DNA from: Anaerocolumna xylanovorans DSM 12503
GTDB taxonomy: Bacteria; Bacillota; Clostridia; Lachnospirales; Lachnospiraceae
DNA: 64,000 nt
Reading direction: 5' to 3'
Assembly: GCF_900143645.1 (NCBI RefSeq)
Contig: NZ_FRFD01000012.1
Span: 1-64,000, forward strand
Shown: positions 17,794-25,481 of the stretch, piece by piece
Numbering within the stretch: the stretch's first letter is position 1
How the letters are laid out: each line of letters begins with the position of its first letter
Position numbers and translations under genes: made by a program
The notes under the pieces: model-generated
The model's database searches: none
Told to the model about the DNA's origin: nothing
What the model saw: the letters and a program-made list of their open reading frames with translations, nothing else

Positions 17794-18861
17794 TTACGAT
17801 ATCAGCTCATTAAATACGCCCATAGATGCCATCTGTTCCATTATCTGCTGCAAGGAAGCTCCTTCAAATTTGGGTATTCCTCCTATGGTCTTATAATCGT
17901 TTCCTTCTATTGTGCTGCTTGCCTTATTACTGAATTTATTATACAAGATGCTGATATGATGGGAAATCTGTTGATTCTGGCTGTGATCAAGCTCTGCCAG
18001 AGATGCAGCCGCCCGCTGGAACTTTAGATTGGAGGTCACTGAACCATCTGATACGCAGACTATATCGCTGGAATACTTTAATATGCAAAAGCATTTTTCA
18101 TCCATATTAAAATCCGTGTCCATAATAATATAGTCATATAATGTTGTTACTTTCAGCTCCTGAATTAATCTTTCAATATCCTCTTTTTTCAGTCCGACAA
18201 TATCCAGAGCCATATTGCTTGATTCATAAAAATAAACACCGGACAGATCACGTTTTACAGCACTTTCAAGCTTTAACGCCAGATTGGACCGTTTGCTTTT
18301 TATAGCATAAATCACATCATTCATATCCATCTGTCCCTCTGCATGAAAGTAAAGCTTCGTATCGCCAAACTGTTCGAGATTCAAATAAAGAACCCTTTTC
18401 CCCCTTCTTGCCGCAAACAGTGCGCATGCAGCCGCCGTCAGGGAACTTCCCGTACCGCCGCCGGCAGACAGAAAAGTGATAATTTTAAGTTCGTCATTAC
18501 CATCCAGCCGTATACCGGTAATACCGGCGGCTGCTTCCGAATAGATTCCAAGTATCTCTTTATAAATCAGATCGGCTTTCTGAAATTTGCATATTGTACC
18601 TGAATCATATAAAGTTTCAATACTACTCGATTCTACCAGATAGGCAAATCCACATCTCTTAGGAAGTTTTTCCGTATCGATTCTGAAATTTTCACTGGCC
18701 GCGAGAACATCGATATTTGCCGCCTCCAGCTGCTTCATTGCAATATCCTGGTCCGTAAAGGAATAAATTTCAAGCTTATCCGCATATTTGTTATTAAACA
18801 CCGTAACTATTCTATTGAGATAATTAGGGTCTTTTTCCAGTATAGCTAACTTAATCTTCAT
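17794..18861 (-). CDS. tadZ: TadZ/CpaE-like localisation ATPase with atypical P-loop
   Basis: The protein has an N-terminal receiver-like domain (about 1-115) and a C-terminal ParA/MinD-like domain. Where MinD proteins read KGGxGKT, this one reads SAGGGTGSS (132-140): both the signature lysine and the P-loop lysine are absent. The rest of the fold is present, including LYLNLEQFGDT and the switch-like IIMDTDFN. TadZ/CpaE proteins place the Tad machine at a cell site, and atypical nucleotide loops are known in this family, so the protein may bind nucleotide without normal hydrolysis. It is 44 nt downstream of the WG-repeat gene and 15 nt upstream of tadA. Confidence 0.9.
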   Translation of the reverse strand: MKIKLAILEKDPNYLNRIVTVFNNKYADKLEIYSFTDQDIAMKQLEAANIDVLAASENFRIDTEKLPKRCGFAYLVESSSIETLYDSGTICKFQKADLIYKEILGIYSEAAAGITGIRLDGNDELKIITFLSAGGGTGSSLTAAACALFAARRGKRVLYLNLEQFGDTKLYFHAEGQMDMNDVIYAIKSKRSNLALKLESAVKRDLSGVYFYESSNMALDIVGLKKEDIERLIQELKVTTLYDYIIMDTDFNMDEKCFCILKYSSDIVCVSDGSVTSNLKFQRAAASLAELDHSQNQQISHHISILYNKFSNKASSTIEGNDYKTIGGIPKFEGASLQQIMEQMASMGVFNELIS

Positions 18862-18905
18862 ACCTGCTCCTTCTCTGTGGAAGAATCCACGTAAAATTAA
18901 TCTTT

Positions 18906-20228
18906 CTAACGTTTATTCAACCGGTATAGGAATAACATATTCCAGCGTCCCTCTTTCATAACCCAAGCACAGCCTCCATCATTGAAATTTCCGGCGTCAT
19001 CAAACTCACATGGGATTACCTGTTCTTTCTGCTCCAAATCGATATACCCCCAACCGCTGTCTGTCCGCACCGGTGCCAGGCCATTTGTAAATGGCTTTGC
19101 ATCCAGATAAGAGGGTTTTATCACCCATTGTCCATTTGCATCAACAAACCCCCATCTGCCCTGGGATTTCACACAGGCCGGCAGATCTGAAAGAAACAGC
19201 TTCGCATCCTCCCATGCCTGGTCCCCTACCTGCTCTCCCTTTGTATTAATCATCCGATAGGTATCATTTATTTGTACAAAAGCACAGCTATTGCGGAAAG
19301 CCACCTGCTTCTCATCAATTATGACATTCTGATATGCCTGCTCCTGTATCTTTTCTCCATTTTTATTTATAATAAACCAATTCTGCCCTTCCTTCACAGC
19401 TGCCACCCCATTATTAAATGCAGTAGCATAATCGTAATCACCAAATTGTTTTTTAAAGTTTACATCCACATAACAATAACGTCCGTCTATCTTAACCGCC
19501 ATCTTGTCCTCAGACAAGGGCGAGCACTCTTCTATCTTCTTCTTTTCAATATCCACATATTTTTTATTGCCGTCCTTGTCAATCAGGTAAAACTCACCAT
19601 CCATACTTTTTACCGGCGCAAGTCCGCTGCTTGTAAAGCACTGGGCCTCGGCATAGTTATATGCTATTTTGTTATCCCCTCTCGCATCACAGTACCCCCA
19701 ATTTTTTTCTTCCTTTTTGACTGCATAATAGCCTGATGAATATATTTTATAAGCCTCAAGGGATACTTTTTTAAGCTCATATTTATAGTATATATTCTGT
19801 TGAATCTTACTTAACTGTTCAGATTTTAATTTTCTCTGTGCCGCAGCATTCAATATATCATAGCACTCATAATAATCCTCTGTTTCCTGATAATAAGAAG
19901 CCATTTTTTCATATCCTTCTTTTTTCCTGGGATATTTCGCCATTAGCGTATGGCACCACTCGTCATAATTGTCATATTGTCCGGTTTTATAATAGTACTC
20001 TGCAATTTCAAGCCTTAAATCAAGGCTCTCGTACATAGATAAAGCTTTCATATATTGATCCGTAGCATCCTTCGTTATACCCATTTCCATCTTCTGTCTG
20101 GCATCTGCCAGGCAGCTTTCATATTCCTTTTGGAGCCTGGTACTGTTGGAAAACAGCGTGTACCATGCAAAAGCAAAAAATACTATAATTCCTGCCGCTA
20201 CTATTGTTTTCGTTCCTCTCATGGTCAA
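18906..20228 (-). CDS. WG-repeat protein with N-terminal membrane anchor
   Basis: Residues about 8-25 form one transmembrane helix, leaving the rest outside. A helical TPR-like part (about 30-160) contains ESLDLRLEIAEYYYKTG and LSKIQQNIYYKYELKK-like segments. From about 170 to the end there are six to seven WG-type repeats, marked by NWGYCD, YLIDKDGNKK, YCYVDVN, WFIINKNGEK, YRMINTKGE, WGFVDANGQW and WGYIDLEQ. WG repeats are beta-rich surface modules of unknown binding partner. In this operon, between the prepilin peptidase and tadZ, it may help display or anchor pili; this is inference. The ATG at 20228 is placed 12 nt after the previous stop codon and is preceded by AAGGAGG. Confidence 0.85.
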   Translation of the reverse strand: MTMRGTKTIVAAGIIVFFAFAWYTLFSNSTRLQKEYESCLADARQKMEMGITKDATDQYMKALSMYESLDLRLEIAEYYYKTGQYDNYDEWCHTLMAKYPRKKEGYEKMASYYQETEDYYECYDILNAAAQRKLKSEQLSKIQQNIYYKYELKKVSLEAYKIYSSGYYAVKKEEKNWGYCDARGDNKIAYNYAEAQCFTSSGLAPVKSMDGEFYLIDKDGNKKYVDIEKKKIEECSPLSEDKMAVKIDGRYCYVDVNFKKQFGDYDYATAFNNGVAAVKEGQNWFIINKNGEKIQEQAYQNVIIDEKQVAFRNSCAFVQINDTYRMINTKGEQVGDQAWEDAKLFLSDLPACVKSQGRWGFVDANGQWVIKPSYLDAKPFTNGLAPVRTDSGWGYIDLEQKEQVIPCEFDDAGNFNDGGCAWVMKEGRWNMLFLYRLNKR

Positions 20229-20240
20229 ACCCTCCTTCTG

Positions 20241-20921
20241 CTAGAAGCCTGTTAATATAATAGATAAATAGGTGCCTGCCAATATAAAAGGAGCAAAGGG
20301 AATCGTATCTTTCCTCTTTTTCTTTTTGGTAACTAATAGATATACCGAACCGACAAATGCTATCAGCAATGAGAAAAATAAGGAACTGATAATACCTGTA
20401 AGTCCCTGATAGAATGCCATAACCAGAAGCAGCTTAACATCACCCATACCAAGGCCACTTCTGACAATCAGCAGTCCAATTAGTAAAAAAGCAGCTACCA
20501 CCAGAATTCCAATTAAATCATCCTTCAGAACCGAAAAAAAACCGGCTTGGTATAAAATCAGCTCCGGTATATAGTAGAGCAATCGAATACCTGCTCCGAT
20601 CAGGATAATAAAATTAGGTATAATATACTTTTCCATATCAGTCCACGCGCATGCAAACAATATCATGACCAGTGTCAGAACCTTTATTTGCCCCATACTT
20701 AAGTTGGAACGGTCACCATACAGCATTTGCATCCATACCATCAGAATAATACCTGCACATAGCATTACCAGCCAATAGAGTTTCTTTTTGTCCTCTTCTC
20801 CGCACAATACCGCCCATTTCTGCTTAAATCCTGCTGTCTCTTTCATTTTATCCCAAGATAAATATACAATAACTCCTATCAAAAGTATAAATATTACTAT
20901 GCCGTCAAGTATCCAACTCAT
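20241..20921 (-). CDS. Prepilin peptidase (A24 aspartic family, TadV/CpaA-like)
   Basis: This 226-residue polytopic membrane protease starts at the ATG at 20921, seven nt after GGAGGAG; an upstream in-frame codon at 20957 lacks a site. The two catalytic aspartate motifs are visible: WTDMEKYIIPN and GLGMGDVKLL, with about seven hydrophobic helices around them. It cleaves the leader of Flp-type prepilins and of TadE-like pseudopilins at the inner face of the membrane, and these substrates are encoded just upstream (20966-21951). It lacks the N-terminal methyltransferase domain of PilD, as is usual for Tad systems. Confidence 0.94.
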   Translation of the reverse strand: MSWILDGIVIFILLIGVIVYLSWDKMKETAGFKQKWAVLCGEEDKKKLYWLVMLCAGIILMVWMQMLYGDRSNLSMGQIKVLTLVMILFACAWTDMEKYIIPNFIILIGAGIRLLYYIPELILYQAGFFSVLKDDLIGILVVAAFLLIGLLIVRSGLGMGDVKLLLVMAFYQGLTGIISSLFFSLLIAFVGSVYLLVTKKKKRKDTIPFAPFILAGTYLSIILTGF

Positions 20922-20965
20922 TTCATTTCTCCTCCGACCCTCACTTACAAAAACCAAAAATATTT

Positions 20966-21643
20966 TTACTTCTGGCTGAACTTGTTTATATAGCCATTTA
21001 CCTTGGAGAAAAGCTCGGATATTTTCTGTCCGGCCTTGGTTCCGGCTGTCAAATCAATTGCCATATCTACATTACGGATAAATTCCGTCGTATCATCCAC
21101 TGCCACCTCCGCACAGGATGCCAGCTTCAATATGGAAGGCTCCTTATCTCCCAAAAACTTAATGGGAAACTTAATTTCATAATTCAGCTGGACGGAAAAG
21201 GTAGCGTATATGATATAATTATGAAATTCCGCAATACTGCTTTCATTGGAGGTGACTTGAGGCTTCATCTCAGAAAAAAAGCCCACGCTACGGCTGACCT
21301 CATCTAGAACTTCCTCCGTGACTTTCTTTTCCGTCTTATTGATGCTGCCATCACCGATTTCTCCCAGAATATAACGGTATGGCTCAACATTTTTAATTGC
21401 TACGGGAAAGGTCCCGTACTTTTTCATATCATACTGCTGGGGGTCCGCCACATACTGTGCTCCTCTGATTGCTGCCTGGGCCACGCAGGAGTCCACCTGG
21501 GCAATCTGATAATAGGCATTTCCGATAAATATAATAAAAAATAATACAAAAAACATTACCGGGAAAACAATAGAGGCTTCAACAATAGCAAAAGCATCTT
21601 CAGCCATAATTCTGTTTTTTGTTTTATTCTGTTCTCTTTCCAT
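20966..21643 (-). CDS. TadE-like pseudopilin
   Basis: The 225-residue product starts at the ATG at 21643, five nt after GGAGG; another ATG 12 nt upstream has no site. The N-terminal region AFAIVEASIVFPVMFFVLFF is a TadE-type hydrophobic helix with the conserved glutamate near its start, followed by a loop with VDSCVAQAAIRGAQYVAD, a common TadE feature. The rest is a small extracellular domain of mixed structure. TadE/TadF proteins are minor pilins processed by the prepilin peptidase encoded next in the operon. It is 83 nt after the Flp-type pilin gene. Confidence 0.88.
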   Translation of the reverse strand: MEREQNKTKNRIMAEDAFAIVEASIVFPVMFFVLFFIIFIGNAYYQIAQVDSCVAQAAIRGAQYVADPQQYDMKKYGTFPVAIKNVEPYRYILGEIGDGSINKTEKKVTEEVLDEVSRSVGFFSEMKPQVTSNESSIAEFHNYIIYATFSVQLNYEIKFPIKFLGDKEPSILKLASCAEVAVDDTTEFIRNVDMAIDLTAGTKAGQKISELFSKVNGYINKFSQK

Positions 21644-21726
21644 CTTTGCCTCCATTCATACCGTTACATAGATATGATCCGGTAATGTCAAATGACTTAC
21701 CGAACCATATCCTTCCTGTTTTTAGG

Positions 21727-21951
21727 CTAACTTACATTCTTTGTAACTGCATCAGATGCCTTGCCGCTGATTGCTGTAAATAGTGTGTCCAGCAATTTCT
21801 TAATCTGATCCTTAAAAAAAGCAGCAAGTATAACAGCAATTCCAATCAGTACTACAATTGCGACAATATTTACCTCACCTCTTTCATCCATAAATAAATC
21901 GCTCATTTTGTTTTTCAATACAATCCTGAAGTAAATTAAACTTCCCATCAT
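21727..21951 (-). CDS. Flp-type major pilin candidate
   Basis: This 74-residue protein has a short basic leader, then MDERGEVNIVAIVVLIGIAV, which matches the pattern of Flp1-like prepilins: a glycine at the cleavage point, a glutamate just after it and a long hydrophobic helix, then a short amphipathic tail (FKDQIKKLLDTL). Flp pilins are cut by the prepilin peptidase encoded at 20241 and polymerised by TadA/B/C. The small size and position directly after tadC fit the major pilin. The ATG at 21951 has GGAGGGAG eight nt upstream; the second ATG codon is also possible. Confidence 0.85.
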   Translation of the reverse strand: MMGSLIYFRIVLKNKMSDLFMDERGEVNIVAIVVLIGIAVILAAFFKDQIKKLLDTLFTAISGKASDAVTKNVS

Positions 21952-21990
21952 TTCTTCTCCCTCCGGTTCTTTCTTTATTTTCTATGTTCA

Positions 21991-22863
21991 TCAAACTCCA
22001 AGGTTTGTGAAAATAGGCACAATTATCATAATCAGGATGCCAATAAACATCAGACAAATGGGCAGCAGCAGCTTACTTGCCGCTTTCTCACCCTGCTGCT
22101 TCACCAGGTGCTGCTTCTTTTCCCACATTTCCTTACTCTGTTCCCTTATCATAATGGCAAATTCCTGATTTCCCTTAACCAGTCCCTGCATCATGGTTGA
22201 AGTAAACTTCTTAATTTCCGGAATAACACACCGAACACCGAAATCATAATAGGCATCCAGCTCAGCCTTTCCATTCTCCATTTCATCCACCGTTTTTTTC
22301 ATTTCCTCATAAATTAATCCGGTACCGTTAAATGCAATCTTCTTCCAGGCCTCTTTCATAATCATTCCGGCATTAATCAGAAGCGCCAGCTTGGCAACCA
22401 CATCCGGAAACTCGCTTAAAAGCTCTTCCGATTTTTTTTTAATAACCTTCGATGCAAGGGTAGCGTAATAATAATAGGCCACTCCTGAAAACATAAAAAA
22501 TACCATCAATACCGTAATATCATTTACAATGCCAAAAAAAGCAAATCCGGCAATAAACAGAGTAAAAGATAAGGTTATTCTCTGTGCCGCATTAGCTGAT
22601 AAATAGAAATCCGCATACCGTTCTCCATACACCAGTTCGAACTCTTTGTGCCGTTCCAGTTCCCGTTTGGAATTATACCGGTAGTGAATAACATCCAGCA
22701 ACCGGTATCCCACACCGTAAAGATCATGCAGCGGATAATTTTTCTCATCCAGTGCCAGTATAAAATCCTTGTATTTTCTGGAACCTGCAAGAAGGATAAT
22801 ATAGATTAAAGCAAATAAACTCCCAATAGAAAGCAGTACAACGCTGCCTATAGATAAAAACAT
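21991..22863 (-). CDS. tadC: TadC-like pilus assembly membrane protein
   Basis: This 290-residue protein is of the type II secretion F (GspF) family. Hydrophobic helices lie near residues 3-23, about 95-130 (two) and 265-287. The cytoplasmic region has the T2SSF pattern SEFPDVVAKLALLINAGM followed by a helical segment ending in MMQGLVKGNQEF. With TadB it forms the inner-membrane platform on which the TadA ATPase acts. It begins 12 nt after tadB and is followed by the pilin gene. Assignment to TadC rather than TadB is by order and by the N-terminal helix. Confidence 0.92.
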   Translation of the reverse strand: MFLSIGSVVLLSIGSLFALIYIILLAGSRKYKDFILALDEKNYPLHDLYGVGYRLLDVIHYRYNSKRELERHKEFELVYGERYADFYLSANAAQRITLSFTLFIAGFAFFGIVNDITVLMVFFMFSGVAYYYYATLASKVIKKKSEELLSEFPDVVAKLALLINAGMIMKEAWKKIAFNGTGLIYEEMKKTVDEMENGKAELDAYYDFGVRCVIPEIKKFTSTMMQGLVKGNQEFAIMIREQSKEMWEKKQHLVKQQGEKAASKLLLPICLMFIGILIMIIVPIFTNLGV

Positions 22864-22875
22864 ATCTCCTCCCCC

Positions 22876-23730
22876 TTATATTTTAATATTTAAAATTATT
22901 TTACCAATGTAATATGCAATTACAAAAATCACAACAGCTGCCGTCGTAGCAAGAATACCCGTTACTGTTGCAAAATTAGCCGAAAACTCAGGACTCATCA
23001 TCTTTATAATTCCAATTAATGCAATCGGCATTGCCATCATAATCTTTTGTTCCGTCTTACTGCTGGTTACAATAGTTTCAATTTGCTGCTCCACTTCCAT
23101 CTTCTCCGTAATAATTTGGTGAGTGCTTTTAATAACGTCTTTGATATTACCGCCTTTCCGGTAAACCGTATCAAACACATTGGAAAAGCTGGATATATCC
23201 TCTACACCACTCCGTATTCCAAAATCTTGCAGCATATCCTCAATTCTAAGATTATTAACCAGTCCTTCATTGATAATTTCCAGCTCTTTTACTATATAAG
23301 AATCCTTTGTGAAAAGCACCTGCAGATCTTCATAAGCCTCACGAAACGCATCTACAACAGTTTTACCGCTTCCTACAGAGGTTTCAAGAGAATCTAACAG
23401 CTCTCTGAATTGCATCTTCAGTATTCTTCTCCGCTTATCTATAATCTGCGCAGTCCTGACCGGCAGAAACATCACCCCTGCTATACATCCTACAACAGTA
23501 CAAATTGTAACATTAAGCATATAGGTAAGCCGGGTAGCTTCACCAAACTGGTTTTTCCCCATTCCTCCATAAAACAAATATGCAACTGCCGCACCAACGA
23601 TAAACGCCAGTATAAAATAGCCCACTCTCTCAACCATATTAAAATAATAGACCTTATAATTCAGAGCAGGCATATTCGTATCAGTTGTGTAATAAGCCGG
23701 CTCTTTTTCTTTTGTTTTTGATTTAAACAA
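22876..23730 (-). CDS. tadB: TadB-like pilus assembly membrane protein
   Basis: First gene of the Tad locus. The start is a TTG codon at 23730, with AGGAGTG upstream at normal spacing. The 284-residue protein has two N-terminal helices (about 36-53 and 70-92), a cytoplasmic T2SSF domain with FRELLDSLETSVGSGKTVVDAF and a later conserved segment VFDTVYRKGGNI, then C-terminal helices (about 225-282). It pairs with TadC as the membrane platform for pilin assembly. A strong promoter lies about 85 nt upstream. Use of TTG for the first gene may lower its translation. Confidence 0.92.
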   Translation of the reverse strand: MFKSKTKEKEPAYYTTDTNMPALNYKVYYFNMVERVGYFILAFIVGAAVAYLFYGGMGKNQFGEATRLTYMLNVTICTVVGCIAGVMFLPVRTAQIIDKRRRILKMQFRELLDSLETSVGSGKTVVDAFREAYEDLQVLFTKDSYIVKELEIINEGLVNNLRIEDMLQDFGIRSGVEDISSFSNVFDTVYRKGGNIKDVIKSTHQIITEKMEVEQQIETIVTSSKTEQKIMMAMPIALIGIIKMMSPEFSANFATVTGILATTAAVVIFVIAYYIGKIILNIKI

Positions 23731-23813
23731 TATTTTCCACTCCTGTAATAATTTGATTTAAACTTCCACTACTTAGCGTTATTTTCTACATTCTTCCATA
23801 GATATTTTTTCCT

Positions 23814-23842
23814 ATTATATCTGATAAATTATTCCATGTCAA
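23814..23842 (-). promoter_or_regulatory. Sigma-A promoter of the Tad locus
   Basis: Minus-strand TTGACA (23837-23842) and TATAAT (23814-23819) are both perfect consensus hexamers separated by exactly 17 nt. The next minus-strand gene is tadB, whose start is about 85 nt away. No other good promoter was noticed before the following minus-strand genes, so it may serve the whole 23-kb gene run. Confidence 0.85.
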
Positions 23843-23917
23843 TTTTAAATAATATTTTCTGTTTTCTGACAACTAAATGGTGTTTTTTCCCTTAAATCTT
23901 GATGTGGAATTATTATT

Positions 23918-23947
23918 TTGTCATATTTTTTGTTTCTCTGTTATGGT
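23918..23947 (+). promoter_or_regulatory. Divergent promoter before a 23-codon ORF
   Basis: TTGTCA (23918-23923) and TATGGT (23942-23947) are 18 nt apart with a TG extended -10 at 23939-23940. Transcription would run rightwards, away from the Tad promoter, through an 88-nt leader containing a GAGCGGA/TCCGTTC hairpin and into the small ORF at 24042. Confidence 0.5.
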
Positions 23948-24041
23948 ATCAGCTGTAGGAGACTTCTTTGAGCGGACAAGGAATAATATTAATAATTAAC
24001 TCTCATCCGTTCCAGCAAAAATATGCTAAGGAGTAAAAAAT

Positions 24042-24113
24042 ATGATGATGGTTTCTTCTGCTTTACCCAGCTCCTCATTATGGAGCCGATTTGCCGGAAT
24101 AAACTTAGAATAA
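24042..24113 (+). CDS. Possible 23-residue peptide, divergent from Tad locus
   Basis: An ATG at 24042 follows AAGGAG by eight nt and opens a 24-codon frame ending TAA at 24111. The peptide begins with three methionines, then is rich in Ser and contains LWSRFAG. A plausible extended -10 promoter lies upstream. It sits alone in the 434-nt gap between tadB and the PadR-operon terminator. It could be a real small peptide, a leader, or a chance frame; no family is recognised. The strong ribosome binding site is the main support. Confidence 0.4.
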   Translation: MMMVSSALPSSSLWSRFAGINLE

Positions 24114-24126
24114 TTATTATCCAAGC

Positions 24127-24152
24127 AAAAAGACAGCTGCCTGGCAGCTGTC
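24127..24152 (-). terminator. Intrinsic terminator of PadR operon
   Basis: On the minus strand GACAGCTGC and GCAGCTGTC form a perfect 9-bp stem with a 3-nt loop, followed by TTTTT. It lies 12 nt after the last gene of the PadR/DUF1700 operon. Confidence 0.9.
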
Positions 24153-24164
24153 CTTCAATTAATA

Positions 24165-24398
24165 TCAATCACTGTTTCCAATAACAAATAAGTTTATATC
24201 ATCATCCAGTTTTATTCCATACCATAAATTATTACCGTCTGTATGGATTGTTTGATACCATACATCACCCTTTGCACTTTCCTTTAATCGGCTGTAATGA
24301 AAACCGGCCGTGCCAAAACCAATAATGGAAATAAGTGTACCCGTTACAATTAATATAAGACTTAATATCATGCATTTTTTCTTATACTTTTGAATCAT
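24165..24398 (-). CDS. Short membrane protein, DUF4097-like start only
   Basis: The 77-residue product has a basic N-terminus, one transmembrane helix (about 10-32) and a short outside segment containing HYSRLKESAKGDVWY. It overlaps the DUF1700 gene by a few bases and is read from GGAGG. In many Firmicutes the order PadR, DUF1700, DUF4097 is kept, with a DUF4097 protein of 250 residues or more. Here the frame stops after the N-terminal anchor, right before the terminator, so this is probably a shortened DUF4097 gene or a naturally small relative. The comparison rests on gene order and the anchor shape, not on a clear domain match. Confidence 0.65.
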   Translation of the reverse strand: MIQKYKKKCMILSLILIVTGTLISIIGFGTAGFHYSRLKESAKGDVWYQTIHTDGNNLWYGIKLDDDINLFVIGNSD

Positions 24399-24985
24399 CT
24401 TTGTACCACCACCTTCCTCCTAAACAGGGAAATCATCCTGTTACTGAAGTTTTTCGTTATAATAACAAACTTCTTTGACAGGATAATTGTTACTATCCCT
24501 AAGAGTATTGAAATACCTGTTAAAGCAACACCTGCTCCTAACTGCATTATGCCTGCCGATATCCCCTTTGCCATAATAAAAGGAGAGCCGATTATTCCAA
24601 TAAGAGAGGAGGTAAAAAATCCGATACAGCCAACTCCCGTTATAAAAGGAATACACCATAAAAGCATGTAAGCTGAAAGAATCATTAAAACTGCTGCAAG
24701 CAGTATGCTTCCCCACAGCGGGAAGCCAATAATAATCAACGTGACATTTAATATTTTGCTGCCGGTAGATGGAAGCTTTATCTGTACGCTGTCATACTCA
24801 TTCAAAAGCTCCTCCGCAATTTTCTTCGGATCGCCTATTTTTTGTACCGCATCTTCTTCGGATATACCATTTTCCGTATAATCAGCAATCATTTCCTCGT
24901 AGTAATTCGTAAACTTATTCTTTTCCACATCCTTCATCCTGTGCAAATCAGCTGCCAGTTCTTTCAAAAACTCTGCTTTATTCAT
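24395..24985 (-). CDS. DUF1700/HAAS-domain membrane protein
   Basis: This protein of about 196 residues begins at the ATG at 24985, seven nt after GAGGAG; a GTG codon just upstream is less well spaced. The N-terminal 60 residues are the helical DUF1700/HAAS region (MNKAEFLKELAADL, then KIGDPKKIAEELL). Three to four hydrophobic helices follow (about 75-175) and a basic tail ends the protein. DUF1700 proteins are coded with PadR regulators and are thought to act in membrane stress or transport signalling. It overlaps the PadR gene by 8 nt, showing tight coupling. Confidence 0.88.
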   Translation of the reverse strand: MNKAEFLKELAADLHRMKDVEKNKFTNYYEEMIADYTENGISEEDAVQKIGDPKKIAEELLNEYDSVQIKLPSTGSKILNVTLIIIGFPLWGSILLAAVLMILSAYMLLWCIPFITGVGCIGFFTSSLIGIIGSPFIMAKGISAGIMQLGAGVALTGISILLGIVTIILSKKFVIITKNFSNRMISLFRRKVVVQR

Positions 24986-25298
24986 CACCGTTCTCCTCTC
25001 CTTTGATAAAATAATAGATTTTCATTACCTGCTGCCATTCTTCCAGAAAATCATCGACATAATCTCTTCCGCTACCGGTAATCCTATAGTACTTCCTTAA
25101 GCGGCTGTTATGCTCAACAGAATATGTTTCCAGATAAGAACCGGCTTCCAGCCTTTTCAATATTGGATACAAAGTGGATTCTGAAATTTCAACACAGACA
25201 GAAATATCCTTAATTATCTGATAACCATAGGAATCCGACTTTTTCAGAACAGCAAGTACACAGAACTCCAACAGCCCTTTTTTTAATTGTATATCCAT
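24978..25298 (-). CDS. PadR-family transcriptional regulator
   Basis: This 106-residue winged-helix protein has the PadR core LLEFCVLAVLKKSDSYGY, then ESTLYPILKRLE as recognition region and a short C-terminal dimer helix ending in EEWQQVMKIYYFIK. PadR proteins bind inverted repeats and repress their own operon and often a neighbouring transporter. A perfect 11-bp inverted repeat lies just upstream (25352-25380), and a related half-site overlaps the -10 of the divergent ABC transporter genes. That arrangement suggests it controls both units. Confidence 0.95.
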   Translation of the reverse strand: MDIQLKKGLLEFCVLAVLKKSDSYGYQIIKDISVCVEISESTLYPILKRLEAGSYLETYSVEHNSRLRKYYRITGSGRDYVDDFLEEWQQVMKIYYFIKGEENGDE

Positions 25299-25351
25299 AT
25301 TGGCTCCTTCTTTGATTATTTAACCTTTGCTTCATTCCATACCTCTTTATG

Positions 25352-25380
25352 TCTTATACTATATATTACATAGTATAAGA
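25352..25380. promoter_or_regulatory. PadR operator-like inverted repeat
   Basis: TCTTATACTAT (25352-25362) and ATAGTATAAGA (25370-25380) form a perfect 11-bp inverted repeat with a 7-nt spacer. It lies 54 nt upstream of the PadR start, between PadR and the divergent transporter genes. The sequence also supplies TATACT/TATAGT -10-like elements. PadR binding is inferred from position and symmetry. Confidence 0.65.
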
Positions 25381-25436
25381 TGTCAAGTGGTATTTCACTT
25401 ATTCTATTGATTGATTTTTTTATTATAAAAGACTAT

Positions 25437-25449
25437 GCTATACTATAGT
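25437..25449 (+). promoter_or_regulatory. Extended -10 promoter with PadR half-site
   Basis: TGCTATACT gives an extended -10 (TATACT at 25439-25444). The overlapping CTATACTATAG is a short palindrome that repeats the core of the 25352-25380 operator. It would drive the remnant ATPase gene and the FtsX-type permease. No good -35 is present, consistent with an extended -10 promoter. Confidence 0.5.
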
Positions 25450-25481
25450 TCAATTGTTAAAACTTGCTAAGGAGGCTTATC

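Noticed and set aside
23731..24164. c-di-GMP riboswitch in the Tad promoter gap
   Set aside because: Looked for the GEMM-type conserved core because Tad and adhesin genes are often so controlled; nothing matching was found.
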